This document shows positions 51,188 through 60,697 of a DNA stretch of 64,000 nucleotides, in pieces. The notes beneath the pieces were generated by a model that saw only the letters and a program-made list of their open reading frames with translations, had not been told where the DNA came from and ran no database searches. The DNA lies in contig NZ_JAAILI010000008.1 in assembly GCF_012650175.1 (NCBI RefSeq), positions 434,001 through 498,000 on the forward strand, read 5' to 3'. The translations under genes were made by a program, and so were the position numbers. Source of the DNA: Sphingomonas sp. S2M10. GTDB taxonomy: Bacteria; Pseudomonadota; Alphaproteobacteria; Sphingomonadales; Sphingomonadaceae. Within the stretch, counting starts at the first letter, position 1. Every line of letters starts with the position of its first letter.

Positions 51188-54103
51188 ATGTCTCGTTTTG
51201 CGTACGCCCTCCGGGCCGGCACCGCGCTGGCAGGATTCGGCGCCATGGCGATGTTCGCCGCGCCTGCAATGGCACAAGATCAGGACGATACCGCACAGCA
51301 GGGCGGCGCCACCGAAATCGTCGTAACCGGCTCGCGCATCGCGCGCCCCGATCTCCAGGCTTCCACCCCGGTCGCGGTCGTGACCGCGGAGCGCATCCAG
51401 CAGACCGGCGCGTCCAACATCCAGGACGTGCTCGCCACGCTCCCGGCGGTCGGCCAGAATGTCAGCCGCACCAGCTCGAACTTTTCGAACACCGGCAACG
51501 GCACCGCGACGGTGAACCTGCGCAACCTCGGCTCGTCGCGCACCCTGGTGCTGATCGACGGCCGTCGTACGCTGGGCATCGCCGGCACTTCGGCGGTCGA
51601 CGTCAACAACATCCCGACCGACCTGGTCGAGCGCATCGACGTCGTCACCGGCGGCGCCTCGGCGGTCTATGGTTCGGAAGCCATTGCCGGCGTGGTCAAT
51701 TTCGTCCTCAAGAACGACTTCCAGGGCCTGCGCGTCCGCGCGCAGAACACCGTGTCGGACAAGGGCGATGCGCCGCGCCAGTACGTCTCGATCACCGGCG
51801 GCCAGAATTTCGGCGGCGGTCGCGGCAACATCACCGCCAATTTCAGCTATGACAATGATCACGGCCTGCCCTCGCGCAACCGCAGCTTCTCGGCGACCGA
51901 CGTTCCCAACCGCAGCTCCTATGCGGCGCAGGGCCTGTTCGACGTCAGCAACCCCAATCAAGCAGGCTTCTCCCCGACCAGCGGCCGCACCTTCACCTTC
52001 GACGGCGCGAACAACCTGAAGGGCTATCAGAGCGCGAACATCGACGGCTACAACCGCAACGGCGATCGCCTGCTGTCGGTGCCGGTCGAGCGCTACCAGG
52101 GCGCAGTGCTCGCGCATTACGACTTCTCGGACGCGTTCAAGCTCTATGCGCAGGGCCAGTATTCGCGCACGAACTCGAACGCATCGCTCGAGCCGTCGGC
52201 AATCGACAATGTCAGCGCGGGCGCAGCGCTGAACTTCGACGGGTCCGCCTATGCGGGCATTCCGATCAGCAGCCCCTATGTGCCGGCCGCGATCCGCGCA
52301 GCGGCGCTGGCCAACGGCGTCGACGTCATCCAGTTCCGTCGTCGTTCGAACGACATCTTCAGCCGCAGCAACAAGAACGAGCGTGATTTCTATCGCGGCG
52401 TGATTGGCGCGCGGGGTCAGTTCACCGCCGGCACCAACTGGTCGTACGACATCTACTACGAGCACTCGGAAAGCCGCGATCACACCACCGCGCAGTCGAT
52501 CTACACGCCTAACTATGGTGCGGCGCTGAGCAACGAGATCGGCCCCGATGGCCAGGTGCGCTGTTCCGACGCGGCGGCGCGTGCGGCAGGCTGCGTGCCG
52601 ATCAACATCTTCGGCTTCAACACCGTCACGACGGCGGCTTCGCAGTTCCTGCAGAAATATACCGGCCCGACGCGCACCGTGACGCTGGTCGACGGCAACA
52701 CCGTCCAGCTCGTCAACGGCACCAACGTCGCCTACGATTACTTGGCGAAGGTCAACCAGGACGTCGTCTCCGGCAGCATCAACGGTGACCTGTTCTCGCT
52801 GTGGGGCGGTCCGATCGCCATCTCGTTCGGCGGCGAGTATCGCCACGAGAAGAGCAGCGAGGTCTTCGATCCGTTCACCCAGGCAGGCCTGAGCGCGGGC
52901 AACCAGATCACCAACACGCAGGGCAGCTTCAACGTCAAGGAAGGCTTTGTCGAACTGGTCGCACCGATCGTCGAGGACCGTCCGGGCCTGAAGTATCTCG
53001 GCCTCGAGGGCGCGGCCCGCTACGCCGACTATTCGACCGTCGGCGGCGTGTGGAGCTTCAAGGGCGGCGCCACCTATGCACCGACCTCGGACATCCGCTT
53101 CCGCGGCGTCTATTCGCGTGCGACCCGTGCGCCCAACATCGGCGAGCTCTACTCGTCGCTGAGCCAGACCTTCCCGGCGATCAAGGATCCGTGCGATCGC
53201 GGCGGCGGCAACGGCGACGGCGCCGCAGTCGGTGCACCGAACCCCGCCTGCAGCAACATCCCGGGCACAAGCGCCAATTCGTTCGTCTACTCTACGTCGC
53301 AGATCCAGACGATCGACGGCCTGCTGGGCGGCAACCCGAACCTGCGCGAAGAAACGGCCGACACGCTCACCGCTGGTGCCGTGATCACGCCTACCTTCTT
53401 CAAGAACTTCAGCATGACGGTGGATTATTACACCATCAAGGTGAAGAACGCGATCGGCATCGTCGGTCAGCAGGTCTCGGTGGATCAGTGCGTCAACACG
53501 GGCAACCCGGTATTCTGCAATAACGTCATCCGCAACAGCAACGGATTCATCACCCGCGTCAATGCGCTCAACCTGAACACCGGCTCGTTCCTGGTTTCGG
53601 GCATCGACGTCGACGCGCGCTATGCGATCCCCGTCGGTGCCTCGCGCTTCGACTTCGCCGTCCAGTACAACCACCGCCTGAAGCAGCAGCAGACCCCCTT
53701 CCCGGGTGGTCCGGTGCAGAACGAACTGGGCCAGGCCGATTGCTATAGCTGCGGTCGCCTCGGTTCGGGTTTCAAGGACAAGGCCGTGGCGAACCTGACG
53801 TTCAGTGCCCCGAAGTTCCAGCTGAACTACCGCATGGACTATTTGGGCCCGCTGACCGACAATCTCGGCGATCCGGATGCGCAGCGCATCTCGGCCTATT
53901 TCTACCACAACCTGCAGGGCAAGGTGATCGTGGGCGGCAAGCAGCAGATGGAGCTGTATGCCGGCGTCAACAACCTGCTCGACACCAAGCCGCCGGTGTT
54001 CGGCGACACCAACCAGGTGACCTTCCCGGGTACCCAGACGGTGGCGAACACCTACGACCTGTACGGCCGCATGCTGTACATGGGCGCGACCTTCAAGTTC
54101 TGA
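51188..54103 (+). CDS. TonB-dependent outer-membrane receptor
   Basis: 971 residues from the ATG at 51188; an ATG at 51176 directly abuts the AAAGG and is less favoured. Signal peptide ends near 'MFAAPAMAQ', then the TonB box-like 'EIVVTGSRI' and plug ('STPVAVVTAERIQQTGAS', 'RTLVLIDGRRT', 'GAVYGSEAIAGVVN'-type motif seen as 'GGASAVYGSEAIAG'). Barrel ends 'GRMLYMGATFKF'. No STN domain, so it is not of the FecA signalling type. Substrate unknown; sphingomonads use many such receptors for sugars, peptides and iron chelates. Confidence 0.95.
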   Translation: MSRFAYALRAGTALAGFGAMAMFAAPAMAQDQDDTAQQGGATEIVVTGSRIARPDLQASTPVAVVTAERIQQTGASNIQDVLATLPAVGQNVSRTSSNFSNTGNGTATVNLRNLGSSRTLVLIDGRRTLGIAGTSAVDVNNIPTDLVERIDVVTGGASAVYGSEAIAGVVNFVLKNDFQGLRVRAQNTVSDKGDAPRQYVSITGGQNFGGGRGNITANFSYDNDHGLPSRNRSFSATDVPNRSSYAAQGLFDVSNPNQAGFSPTSGRTFTFDGANNLKGYQSANIDGYNRNGDRLLSVPVERYQGAVLAHYDFSDAFKLYAQGQYSRTNSNASLEPSAIDNVSAGAALNFDGSAYAGIPISSPYVPAAIRAAALANGVDVIQFRRRSNDIFSRSNKNERDFYRGVIGARGQFTAGTNWSYDIYYEHSESRDHTTAQSIYTPNYGAALSNEIGPDGQVRCSDAAARAAGCVPINIFGFNTVTTAASQFLQKYTGPTRTVTLVDGNTVQLVNGTNVAYDYLAKVNQDVVSGSINGDLFSLWGGPIAISFGGEYRHEKSSEVFDPFTQAGLSAGNQITNTQGSFNVKEGFVELVAPIVEDRPGLKYLGLEGAARYADYSTVGGVWSFKGGATYAPTSDIRFRGVYSRATRAPNIGELYSSLSQTFPAIKDPCDRGGGNGDGAAVGAPNPACSNIPGTSANSFVYSTSQIQTIDGLLGGNPNLREETADTLTAGAVITPTFFKNFSMTVDYYTIKVKNAIGIVGQQVSVDQCVNTGNPVFCNNVIRNSNGFITRVNALNLNTGSFLVSGIDVDARYAIPVGASRFDFAVQYNHRLKQQQTPFPGGPVQNELGQADCYSCGRLGSGFKDKAVANLTFSAPKFQLNYRMDYLGPLTDNLGDPDAQRISAYFYHNLQGKVIVGGKQQMELYAGVNNLLDTKPPVFGDTNQVTFPGTQTVANTYDLYGRMLYMGATFKF

Positions 54104-54130
54104 TCCCGCCCGCAAGGGAGGATCGAACGG

Positions 54131-54164
54131 GGGCGGCACTCTTCGGAGTGTCGCCCTTTTTCTT
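54131..54164 (+). terminator. Rho-independent terminator of the receptor gene
   Basis: Stem of 11 pairs GGGCGGCACTC / GAGTGTCGCCC with a TTCG tetraloop (one G-U pair), followed by TTTTTCTT. It lies 28 bases after the receptor stop codon and ends transcription before the convergent CinA-like gene. Confidence 0.9.
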
Positions 54165-54211
54165 GTGATTTGCAGCCAAGCGACGCGCGGGCGCGGCAGC
54201 GCGGCCGGCGG

Positions 54212-54967
54212 TCAGATCCCGCCGTCGACCGCCTCGTAACCGCGGGCTTCCAGCCCCTCGGCAAGAATCGCGATACACCGATCCACCACGACGGCATCGG
54301 TCGCACGCACGACGAAGTTCGCGCCGACGCGCCCCTCGCGAAAAAACGGATAACTGCCGATCGACACGCCTTCCTGCGCCCGCTCGGTCTCGCCCAGCAG
54401 GTCGGCGATCTCGCTTTCGGCGACCCAGCAGCCGATCGTGCGCGACACGACGGGCAGCCCGCCCTCCAGCGTGCCGGTCAGCGCATCGAGCATGCCGGCG
54501 GCGATATGCGGCACGCCCGCCAGGATGAAGATGTTGCCCCAGCGAATCCCCGGTGCGCCCGACATCCGGTTGACGATCAGTTCGGCGCCTTCGGGCACCC
54601 GCGCCATCCGCAGCCGCGCCTCGGTAAGCCCGCCCTTGCTGGCATAATAGGCCTCCAGCGCGGCGCGGGCGCCCGGGTGGATCACGACCGGCACGCCCAG
54701 TGCCGCGGCAATCGCGTCGACGGTGATGTCGTCATGCGTCGGGCCGATGCCGCCGGTGGTGAAGCAATAGTCGTTGCGCGCCCGCAGCGCGTTGACCGCC
54801 TCGACGATCGCGTCCTGCCGGTCCGGCACGACCCGTACCTCGGCCAGGCGGATGCCCTGCGCGTTCGCCCAAGTGGCGAGCTGCGCGATGTTCCTGTCCT
54901 GGGTACGGCCCGACAGGATTTCGTCGCCGATCACCACCAGGGCCGCTGTCCAGATCCGCTCGTGCAT
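54212..54967 (-). CDS. CinA-like molybdopterin-binding domain protein
   Basis: 251 residues from the ATG at 54967. Contains 'VVIGDEILSGRTQDRN' and 'YCFTTGGIGPTHDDIT', the conserved CinA/MoCF motifs. It has the N-terminal domain only and lacks the C-terminal nicotinamide-deamidase domain of full CinA. The role is unclear; some relatives act in NAD repair or nucleotide hydrolysis. Divergent from map with 44 bases between the starts. Confidence 0.9.
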   Translation of the reverse strand: MHERIWTAALVVIGDEILSGRTQDRNIAQLATWANAQGIRLAEVRVVPDRQDAIVEAVNALRARNDYCFTTGGIGPTHDDITVDAIAAALGVPVVIHPGARAALEAYYASKGGLTEARLRMARVPEGAELIVNRMSGAPGIRWGNIFILAGVPHIAAGMLDALTGTLEGGLPVVSRTIGCWVAESEIADLLGETERAQEGVSIGSYPFFREGRVGANFVVRATDAVVVDRCIAILAEGLEARGYEAVDGGI

Positions 54968-55011
54968 GCGCCTAGCGCTACGCTCTCGCAAAGGCGGGTG
55001 CAAATGCCTAT

Positions 55012-55845
55012 ATGGCCGTCATGACCGAATATGTGAACGTCACCGCGGATATGCCGCAGGCGCGCAGCCATGCCATCAAGCTCCATGGTCCCGAAGGTTT
55101 TGACGGCATGCGCAAGGCGGGCCGCCTTGCCGCCGAGATCCTCGACGCGCTGGTGCCGCACGTCGTACCGGGCGTGACCACGCAGGAACTGGACGACATC
55201 GTCCGCACGATGACCGTCGCGGCCGGCGGCGTGCCCGCGACGCTCGGCTATCGCGGCTATACCCACAGCTGCTGCATCTCGATCAACCATGTCGTCTGCC
55301 ACGGCATCCCGGGAGACCGCGTCCTCAAGGACGGCGACATCGTCAACATCGACGTCACCCCGCTGCTCGGCGGCTGGCACGGCGATACCAGCCGCATGTA
55401 CCTGGTCGGTGACGTGCCGATCAAGGCGCGCCGGCTGGTCGACGTGACCTATGAGTGCCTGATGCTCGGCATCGAGCAGGCCAGGCCGGGTAACCATCTG
55501 GGCGACATCAGCCACGCGATCCAGCGCCATGCCGAAAAGCATCGCTACGGCGTGGTCCGCGATTTCTGCGGGCATGGGCTCGGCCAGGTGTTCCACGACG
55601 CGCCCGAGGTGGTTCATGTCGGCCGCCCCGGCACCGGGCCGGAGCTGCGGCCGGGCATGTTCTTCACGATCGAGCCGATGATCAATATCGGCCGACCGGA
55701 CGTGAAGCTGCTCGACGACGGCTGGACGGCGGTGACGCGCGACCGCTCGCTCTCGGCGCAGTTCGAGCATTCGATCGGCATCACCGAGACCGGCTGCGAG
55801 ATCTTCACCACCAGCCCCAAGGGCCTGCACCAGCCGCCGTACTGA
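55012..55845 (+). CDS. map: Methionine aminopeptidase, type I
   Basis: 277 residues; the metal ligands are visible: 'VNIDVTPLLGGWHGDTSRMY' (two Asp), His in 'GHGLGQVFHDAP', Glu in 'FTIEPM' and Glu in 'FEHSIGIT'. Removes the initiator methionine. The ATG at 55012 or 55021 may be used; TATATG just before the second would give a leaderless mRNA. Confidence 0.96.
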   Translation: MAVMTEYVNVTADMPQARSHAIKLHGPEGFDGMRKAGRLAAEILDALVPHVVPGVTTQELDDIVRTMTVAAGGVPATLGYRGYTHSCCISINHVVCHGIPGDRVLKDGDIVNIDVTPLLGGWHGDTSRMYLVGDVPIKARRLVDVTYECLMLGIEQARPGNHLGDISHAIQRHAEKHRYGVVRDFCGHGLGQVFHDAPEVVHVGRPGTGPELRPGMFFTIEPMINIGRPDVKLLDDGWTAVTRDRSLSAQFEHSIGITETGCEIFTTSPKGLHQPPY

Positions 55846-55870
55846 GGCGTCGGGCCGACACCGAACCCTC

Positions 55871-55965
55871 GTCATTCCCGCGAAGGCGGGAATCCATTCG
55901 CCTGTGCGCTGGGGGCAAGAACCCTCGATTCAGCGCCAATGGATCCCCGCCTTCGCGGGGATGAC
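55871..55965. repeat. REP-like intergenic palindromic element
   Basis: Two 28-base arms in inverted order: 55871-55898 (GTCATTCCCGCGAAGGCGGG...) and 55938-55965 (ending CGCGGGGATGAC). They match at 26 of 28 bases when folded. Each arm also forms its own small hairpin (CCCGC-GAAG-GCGGG). Elements of this kind are common between genes of sphingomonads and many other bacteria (recalled). Confidence 0.85.
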
Positions 55966-56106
55966 AATGAAGGGGTGACGCGGGCGCCACCAACTACAGG
56001 CAGCGCTCCGCAACAATCTTGCGCCCTCCCGCAACTTCCGCTATCCGCCCCCCAGCATCAAGAGTCGGGCCGACGCCCGGCACCAACCTGCCCCGTGCAA
56101 GGTGGT

Positions 56107-56205
56107 GCCTCCATGACCAAGTGGAGGGATGTGGCCGAACCCGGCAACACGGTGTCCACGCCACATTTCCTGTCGTCGCCCGCCTCCTGTCTCACAGGAA
56201 GAAGG
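56107..56205 (+). promoter_or_regulatory. Structured leader, resembling a SAM riboswitch
   Basis: In the 5' region of the PLP-enzyme gene. GTGGAGGGA (56121-56129), GGCCGAACCCGGCAAC (56132-56148) and CCACATTTCCTG (56161-56172) closely recall the conserved SAM-I stretches (GTGGAGGGAct.GGCC..., ACCCGGCAACC, GGTGCTAATTCCTG). Hairpins CCTCCA/TGGAGG and TGTGGC/GCCACA frame the core. Downstream, CCTGT-ctc-ACAGG (56186-56198) would sequester the AGGAAGAAGG ribosome site of the next gene, a plausible off-switch. P1 was not identified with certainty. Confidence 0.45.
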
Positions 56206-56215
56206 CCAGTAGCGC

Positions 56216-57268
56216 GTGACGACCGAAGCACAGCAATTCGCCAGCGACAATTATGCCGGTATCTGCCCCGAGGCATGGGCAGCGATGGAAGCCGCCAATA
56301 CCGGCCACGCACCCGCCTATGGCGATGATCGCTGGACCCACACCGCCGCCGACGCCTTTCGCACGCTGTTCGATACCGATTGCGAGGTGTTCTTCGCCTT
56401 CAACGGCACTGCGGCCAATTCGCTGGCGCTGGCGGCGCTCTGCCAATCCTATCACAGCGTGATCTGCTCGGCGGCCGCGCATGTCGAGACCGACGAATGC
56501 GGTGCGCCCGAATTCTTCTCCAACGGCTCGAAGCTGCTCGTCGCGCTGAGCGAGGATGGCAAGCTGACCCCGGCGGCGGTGCGCGCGGTGGCGACCAGCC
56601 GCTCCGACATCCATTTCCCCAAGCCGCGCGTGGTGACGATCACCCAGCCGACCGAGACAGGGCAGGTCTATACGGTGGAGGAAGTGAAGGCGCTCTCCGC
56701 CGTCTGCCGCGAGCTGGGCCTGAAGCTGCACATGGACGGCGCGCGCTTCGCGCATGCCGTGGCGACGCTGGGCTGCGACCCCGCCGACATCACCTGGCGC
56801 GCGGGCGTCGACGTGCTCTGCTTCGGCGGTACCAAGAACGGCATGGCGGTGGGCGAAGCGGTGTTGTTCTTCGATCGTGCGCTGGCGCAGGACTTCGACT
56901 ATCGCTGCAAGCAGGCCGGGCAGCTCGCCTCCAAGATGCGCTTCCTGGCGGCGCCCTGGGTGGGCATGCTGGAGAACGGCGCCTGGCTGCGCAACGCGCG
57001 CCACGCCAATGGCTGCGCGCAGCGGCTGGCGGCGCAGATCGCCGGGCTGCCGGGTATCGAGCTGATGTTCCCGGTGGAAGCCAACGGCGTCTTCGTCCGC
57101 GCGCCCGAGCCGGTGCTGGAGGGGCTCCGTGCGCGGGGCTGGCGCTTCTACACCTTCATCGGCGGCGGCGCGCGATTCATGTTCGCCTGGGACGCCGATC
57201 CCGCGCGAGTGGACGAGTTGGCCGCTGACATTCGCGCGGTGAGCGGCACGACGGCGCTCGCCGCCTGA
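56216..57268 (+). CDS. Low-specificity L-threonine aldolase / beta-eliminating lyase family
   Basis: 350 residues from GTG at 56216. PLP enzyme: 'SDNYAGICPEAWAAMEAANT', 'EVFFAFNGTAANSLAL', 'LHMDGARFAHAV' and PLP lysine in 'CFGGTKNGMAVGEAV'. Splits threonine to glycine and acetaldehyde in the family type. If the structured leader is SAM-responsive, a role in sulfur-amino-acid metabolism should also be considered. Confidence 0.85.
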   Translation: MTTEAQQFASDNYAGICPEAWAAMEAANTGHAPAYGDDRWTHTAADAFRTLFDTDCEVFFAFNGTAANSLALAALCQSYHSVICSAAAHVETDECGAPEFFSNGSKLLVALSEDGKLTPAAVRAVATSRSDIHFPKPRVVTITQPTETGQVYTVEEVKALSAVCRELGLKLHMDGARFAHAVATLGCDPADITWRAGVDVLCFGGTKNGMAVGEAVLFFDRALAQDFDYRCKQAGQLASKMRFLAAPWVGMLENGAWLRNARHANGCAQRLAAQIAGLPGIELMFPVEANGVFVRAPEPVLEGLRARGWRFYTFIGGGARFMFAWDADPARVDELAADIRAVSGTTALAA

Positions 57269-57277
57269 GTATCAAGT

Positions 57278-57420
57278 GTTTCCTCCCTCGGAGCGCAGCT
57301 CCGGGGAGGGGGACCATTTGCGCAGCAAATGGTGGAGGGGGCCATCCCGGCGGCGGAGGGATTCCCCCTCCACCACCGCCTTCGGCGGCGGTCCCCCCCC
57401 CCCGCTTCGCGGGAGAGGAA
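57278..57420. repeat. Multi-hairpin intergenic element with 11-C tract
   Basis: Several inverted repeats in tandem: GGAGC/GCTCC, ACCATTTGC-gca-GCAAATGGT (57313-57333), and CCGCC-TTC-GGCGG, with CCCTCC/GGAGGG runs between. A run of 11 C lies at 57393-57403. Probably a mobile or amplified repeat of the genome, inserted between two genes in tail-to-tail order. The poly-C run is prone to length change and to assembly error. Confidence 0.6.
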
Positions 57421-57447
57421 ACGCCGGGTGGGAAACGCCCTCAGCCC

Positions 57448-58263
57448 TCAGCCGACGAATGCCCGCTCGATCACGAAGTCGCCCGGCGCGTTGTTCGAGC
57501 CTTCCTTGAAGCCCTTGCCTTCGAGCAGCGTGGCGAAATCGCGGATCATGTCCATCGATCCGCACAGCATCACGCGGTCGGTCTCCGGGTGGAGCATCGC
57601 ATCGCCCGGCACGCCGTCGAACAGCTTGCCGTTCTCGAGCAGCGTGCCGATCCGCTCGCTGGTGTGGAACGGCTCGCGCGTGACGGTCGGCACATAGTGG
57701 AACTGCGCCGCGGCCTGCTCGCCGATCAGCGGATCGTCGGCCAGCTTGGCGGCGAGTTCGTCGTGATAGGCGAGGTCGCTCACCCGGCGCACGCTGTGCA
57801 CCGCGATCACCTGCTCGAAGCGCTCGTAGATCTCGGGATCGCGCGCGACGCTGAGGAACGGCGCCAGGCCGGTGCCGGTCGACAGCAGGAACAGCCGGCG
57901 GCCCGGCAGCAGCGCGTCGGCGACCAGCGTGCCGGTCGACTTCTTGCCGAGATAGATGTCGTCGCCCGGCACGATCTTCTGGAGCTTGGAGGTCAGCGGA
58001 CCGTCCTGCACCTTGATCGAGAGGAATTCGAGCTCCTCGGCCCAGGACGGGCTGGCGACCGAATAGGCGCGCATCAGCGGCTTGCCGCCCTCGCCTTCCA
58101 GCCCGATCATCACGAACTCGCCCGAACGGAAGCGGAAGCTGGCCGGCCGCGCGATCGCGAAGCTGAACAGATGCTCGTTCCAATGGCGGACCCACAGCAC
58201 CTTGGCGGTGGCGAAGGCGGGGTGTTCGGGAAGCAGCGCGGGCGCGCGCGTGTCGACGGTCAT
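57448..58263 (-). CDS. fpr: Ferredoxin/flavodoxin-NADP+ reductase
   Basis: 271 residues. FAD motif 'MRAYSVAS' (RxYS), NADP-binding 'LLSTGTGLAPFLSV', and C-terminal 'VMLCGSMDMIRDFATLL', ending in a conserved 'VIERAFVG'. Transfers electrons between NADPH and ferredoxin or flavodoxin. Convergent with the PLP-enzyme gene across the hairpin element. Confidence 0.94.
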   Translation of the reverse strand: MTVDTRAPALLPEHPAFATAKVLWVRHWNEHLFSFAIARPASFRFRSGEFVMIGLEGEGGKPLMRAYSVASPSWAEELEFLSIKVQDGPLTSKLQKIVPGDDIYLGKKSTGTLVADALLPGRRLFLLSTGTGLAPFLSVARDPEIYERFEQVIAVHSVRRVSDLAYHDELAAKLADDPLIGEQAAAQFHYVPTVTREPFHTSERIGTLLENGKLFDGVPGDAMLHPETDRVMLCGSMDMIRDFATLLEGKGFKEGSNNAPGDFVIERAFVG

Positions 58264-58388
58264 GAAGGTCGGTCCTCGTAACGCTCTTATTGCCCGGACG
58301 GCCGCGATGCGGGCCGGGAGGGAAAAATATGAAGGCGGCCCTGTGCCACCGGAAGCGATCCGCGTCCAGAAAGTAGCGCTTCGGGCCG

Positions 58389-58664
58389 CTAAACGCCGCG
58401 TCCCACCGGGGCACCGGTTGTCCAGTGGTGGAGCAGGGCGCTGGCATCATCCGCATCCAGCGTGCCGCCCGCAGCCTCGATCCAGCAATCGCTGCGCTGC
58501 GCGGGCTCGACCGCGCATAGGCCGTGCACCATCAGCACCAGCGAGCCGCGCGCGATCGTGACGATGCGCACATTCGCCGGTGCAACGGCATCGACAATCC
58601 GTCGCCGCAACTCGGCTGGCGCATGCATCGGCGGCAACCGCATCTGAAACCCCCTGCCGGGCAT
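58389..58664 (-). CDS. Small hypothetical protein
   Basis: 91 residues (or 84 from the internal ATG at 58643). Mixed helix/strand pattern with 'VRIVTIARGSLVLMVHGLCAVE' and a Trp-containing end 'LLHHWTTGAPVG'. No family recognised. It lies between fpr and the chemoreceptor-like gene with 120 bases on either side. Confidence 0.5.
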   Translation of the reverse strand: MPGRGFQMRLPPMHAPAELRRRIVDAVAPANVRIVTIARGSLVLMVHGLCAVEPAQRSDCWIEAAGGTLDADDASALLHHWTTGAPVGRGV

Positions 58665-58792
58665 GAGACTACAACCCCTCCCCGCCCGAGGAGTTTCAGC
58701 CGCAAATGTTCGAAGATTTGATGGGCAGGTGTCGTAAACCTGTCATCAAACACTAATCGCTCGTTTACCCACATCCCCTACCGGGGGCGTCG

Positions 58793-60100
58793 ATGCTCGA
58801 TACGCCCGCCCATCTCCGCTTCCTCTTCGAATGGCTCACCGCCGCCGAGCGCGCGCCGCCTTGGCTGACGCTGGAGACGCCGCTCGGCGAGGCCGTGCGT
58901 TGCTTCCAGGACGATCCGTCGCTGCGCCTGCTGCCGGTGCTCGACTCGGCGCGCCGCCCGCTGGGGGCTCTGTTCGAGAAGGACGTGCGTCGGCTGCTGC
59001 TCAACCCCTATGGCCATGCACTGTTGCGCAACCCCGCCTATGGCCGGCGGCTGGAATCGATGGTGCGCCCCTGCCCCACCGCCGATTACGCCCAGCCGCT
59101 GCGCGCGCTCGTCGACGCCTATGCCGCTGCCGAAGGGCAGGAAGGCATGATCCTCACCCGCGGCGGCCAGCTGTTCGCCGCGATCAGCAACCGCAGGATC
59201 ATCCAGCTCGCCGCCGAGGATCGCGTGCGCGAAGCTGCGGCGCAGACCGAACGCGCCCGCCGCATCGAGCGGGCGAGCGAGCGGATCGAGGCCGAGGTGG
59301 GGGCGATGGCGGGGCACCTGCGCGATCTGGCGAGCACATTGCGGTCCAGCGCCGGCGCGACGGCGGAACGCGCGACGGCCAACAGCGCCTCGGCGACCGC
59401 ACTCGCCGCCGCCGTTGCACAGAGCAGCGACAATCTGGCCGCGATCGCGCGCGATTCGGACGCATTGGCGGCGACGCTGGAGGCCATCGCCCGCGACACG
59501 GTGACGGCGCGCGCCTCGGCCGCCGAAGCGGTAGCACTGGTCGAGGACAGCCGCCTCGGCACCGCCGAGCTCGACGCTTTCGCGCAGACGGTGGGTGCGG
59601 TCACCTCGACGATCGGCGAGATCGCCGGACAGGTGAATCTTCTTGCGCTAAACGCGGCGATCGAGGCCGCGCGGGCGGGTGACGCCGGACGCGGCTTCAC
59701 CGTCGTGGCCAACGAGATCAAGGCACTCTCGGGTCAGGTTCGCAACGCGGCGCACAGCATCGGCACCAAGGTCGCCGATGTGCGCGCGGTGGTGGACCGC
59801 GTCGCCATCAATCATGGCCGGGTGGAGCAGGCGATCACCGGGATCGCGGGGCTCTCCGCCAGCGTCGAGCACGCCGTGCGCGCGCAGCATCATGGCACCC
59901 ACAGCATCGCCCGCAACGTCAACGACAGCGTTGCCGCGACGCACGGCGTGCAGGACGACATCGAGCGCGTTCGCGCCTCCGCACAGGCCGCGTCGGGCAG
60001 CGCCCACACCATCGCCGATCTTTCCACCGCCCTGCTCACCGGTGCCGAAGCCCTGTCGGCGGGGATCGACCGCTTCCTGGTCGAGGTTCGCGCCGCCTGA
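58793..60100 (+). CDS. Soluble chemoreceptor-like protein with CBS-type N-terminus
   Basis: 435 residues and no membrane helix. The N-terminal 130 residues ([20 protein letters not shown], '[16 protein letters not shown]') look like a CBS-pair ligand domain. From about 140 on it is coiled coil, with the hairpin tip '[20 protein letters not shown]' and '[15 protein letters not shown]' of the methyl-accepting signalling domain. It could talk to CheA/CheW or another kinase in response to a cytoplasmic ligand. No other chemotaxis gene is visible nearby. Confidence 0.85.
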   Translation: MLDTPAHLRFLFEWLTAAERAPPWLTLETPLGEAVRCFQDDPSLRLLPVLDSARRPLGALFEKDVRRLLLNPYGHALLRNPAYGRRLESMVRPCPTADYAQPLRALVDAYAAAEGQEGMILTRGGQLFAAISNRRIIQLAAEDRVREAAAQTERARRIERASERIEAEVGAMAGHLRDLASTLRSSAGATAERATANSASATALAAAVAQSSDNLAAIARDSDALAATLEAIARDTVTARASAAEAVALVEDSRLGTAELDAFAQTVGAVTSTIGEIAGQVNLLALNAAIEAARAGDAGRGFTVVANEIKALSGQVRNAAHSIGTKVADVRAVVDRVAINHGRVEQAITGIAGLSASVEHAVRAQHHGTHSIARNVNDSVAATHGVQDDIERVRASAQAASGSAHTIADLSTALLTGAEALSAGIDRFLVEVRAA

Positions 60101-60123
60101 TCTGCCGCGCGATTGGGCAGGCA

Positions 60124-60605
<482 letters not shown>

Positions 60606-60697
60606 CGGGGACGTACGCGGCGGCGATGAGGCCGGCGCACGAGAAATTTTATTGCCCGATTCGTCGGGCAGACGAAAGAGAGCGAAAGGGCATTACC

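Noticed and set aside
51182-54139. 985-codon minus-strand open frame opposite the TonB receptor
   Set aside because: Long antisense frames are expected in GC-rich genes. The plus frame is an unmistakable TonB-dependent receptor with signal peptide and terminator.
56107-56205. Cobalamin, TPP or SAM-II riboswitch as explanation of the leader
   Set aside because: No B12 box, no TPP CTGAGA/THI-box strings and no SAM-II pseudoknot pattern could be found. Only the SAM-I-like blocks matched.
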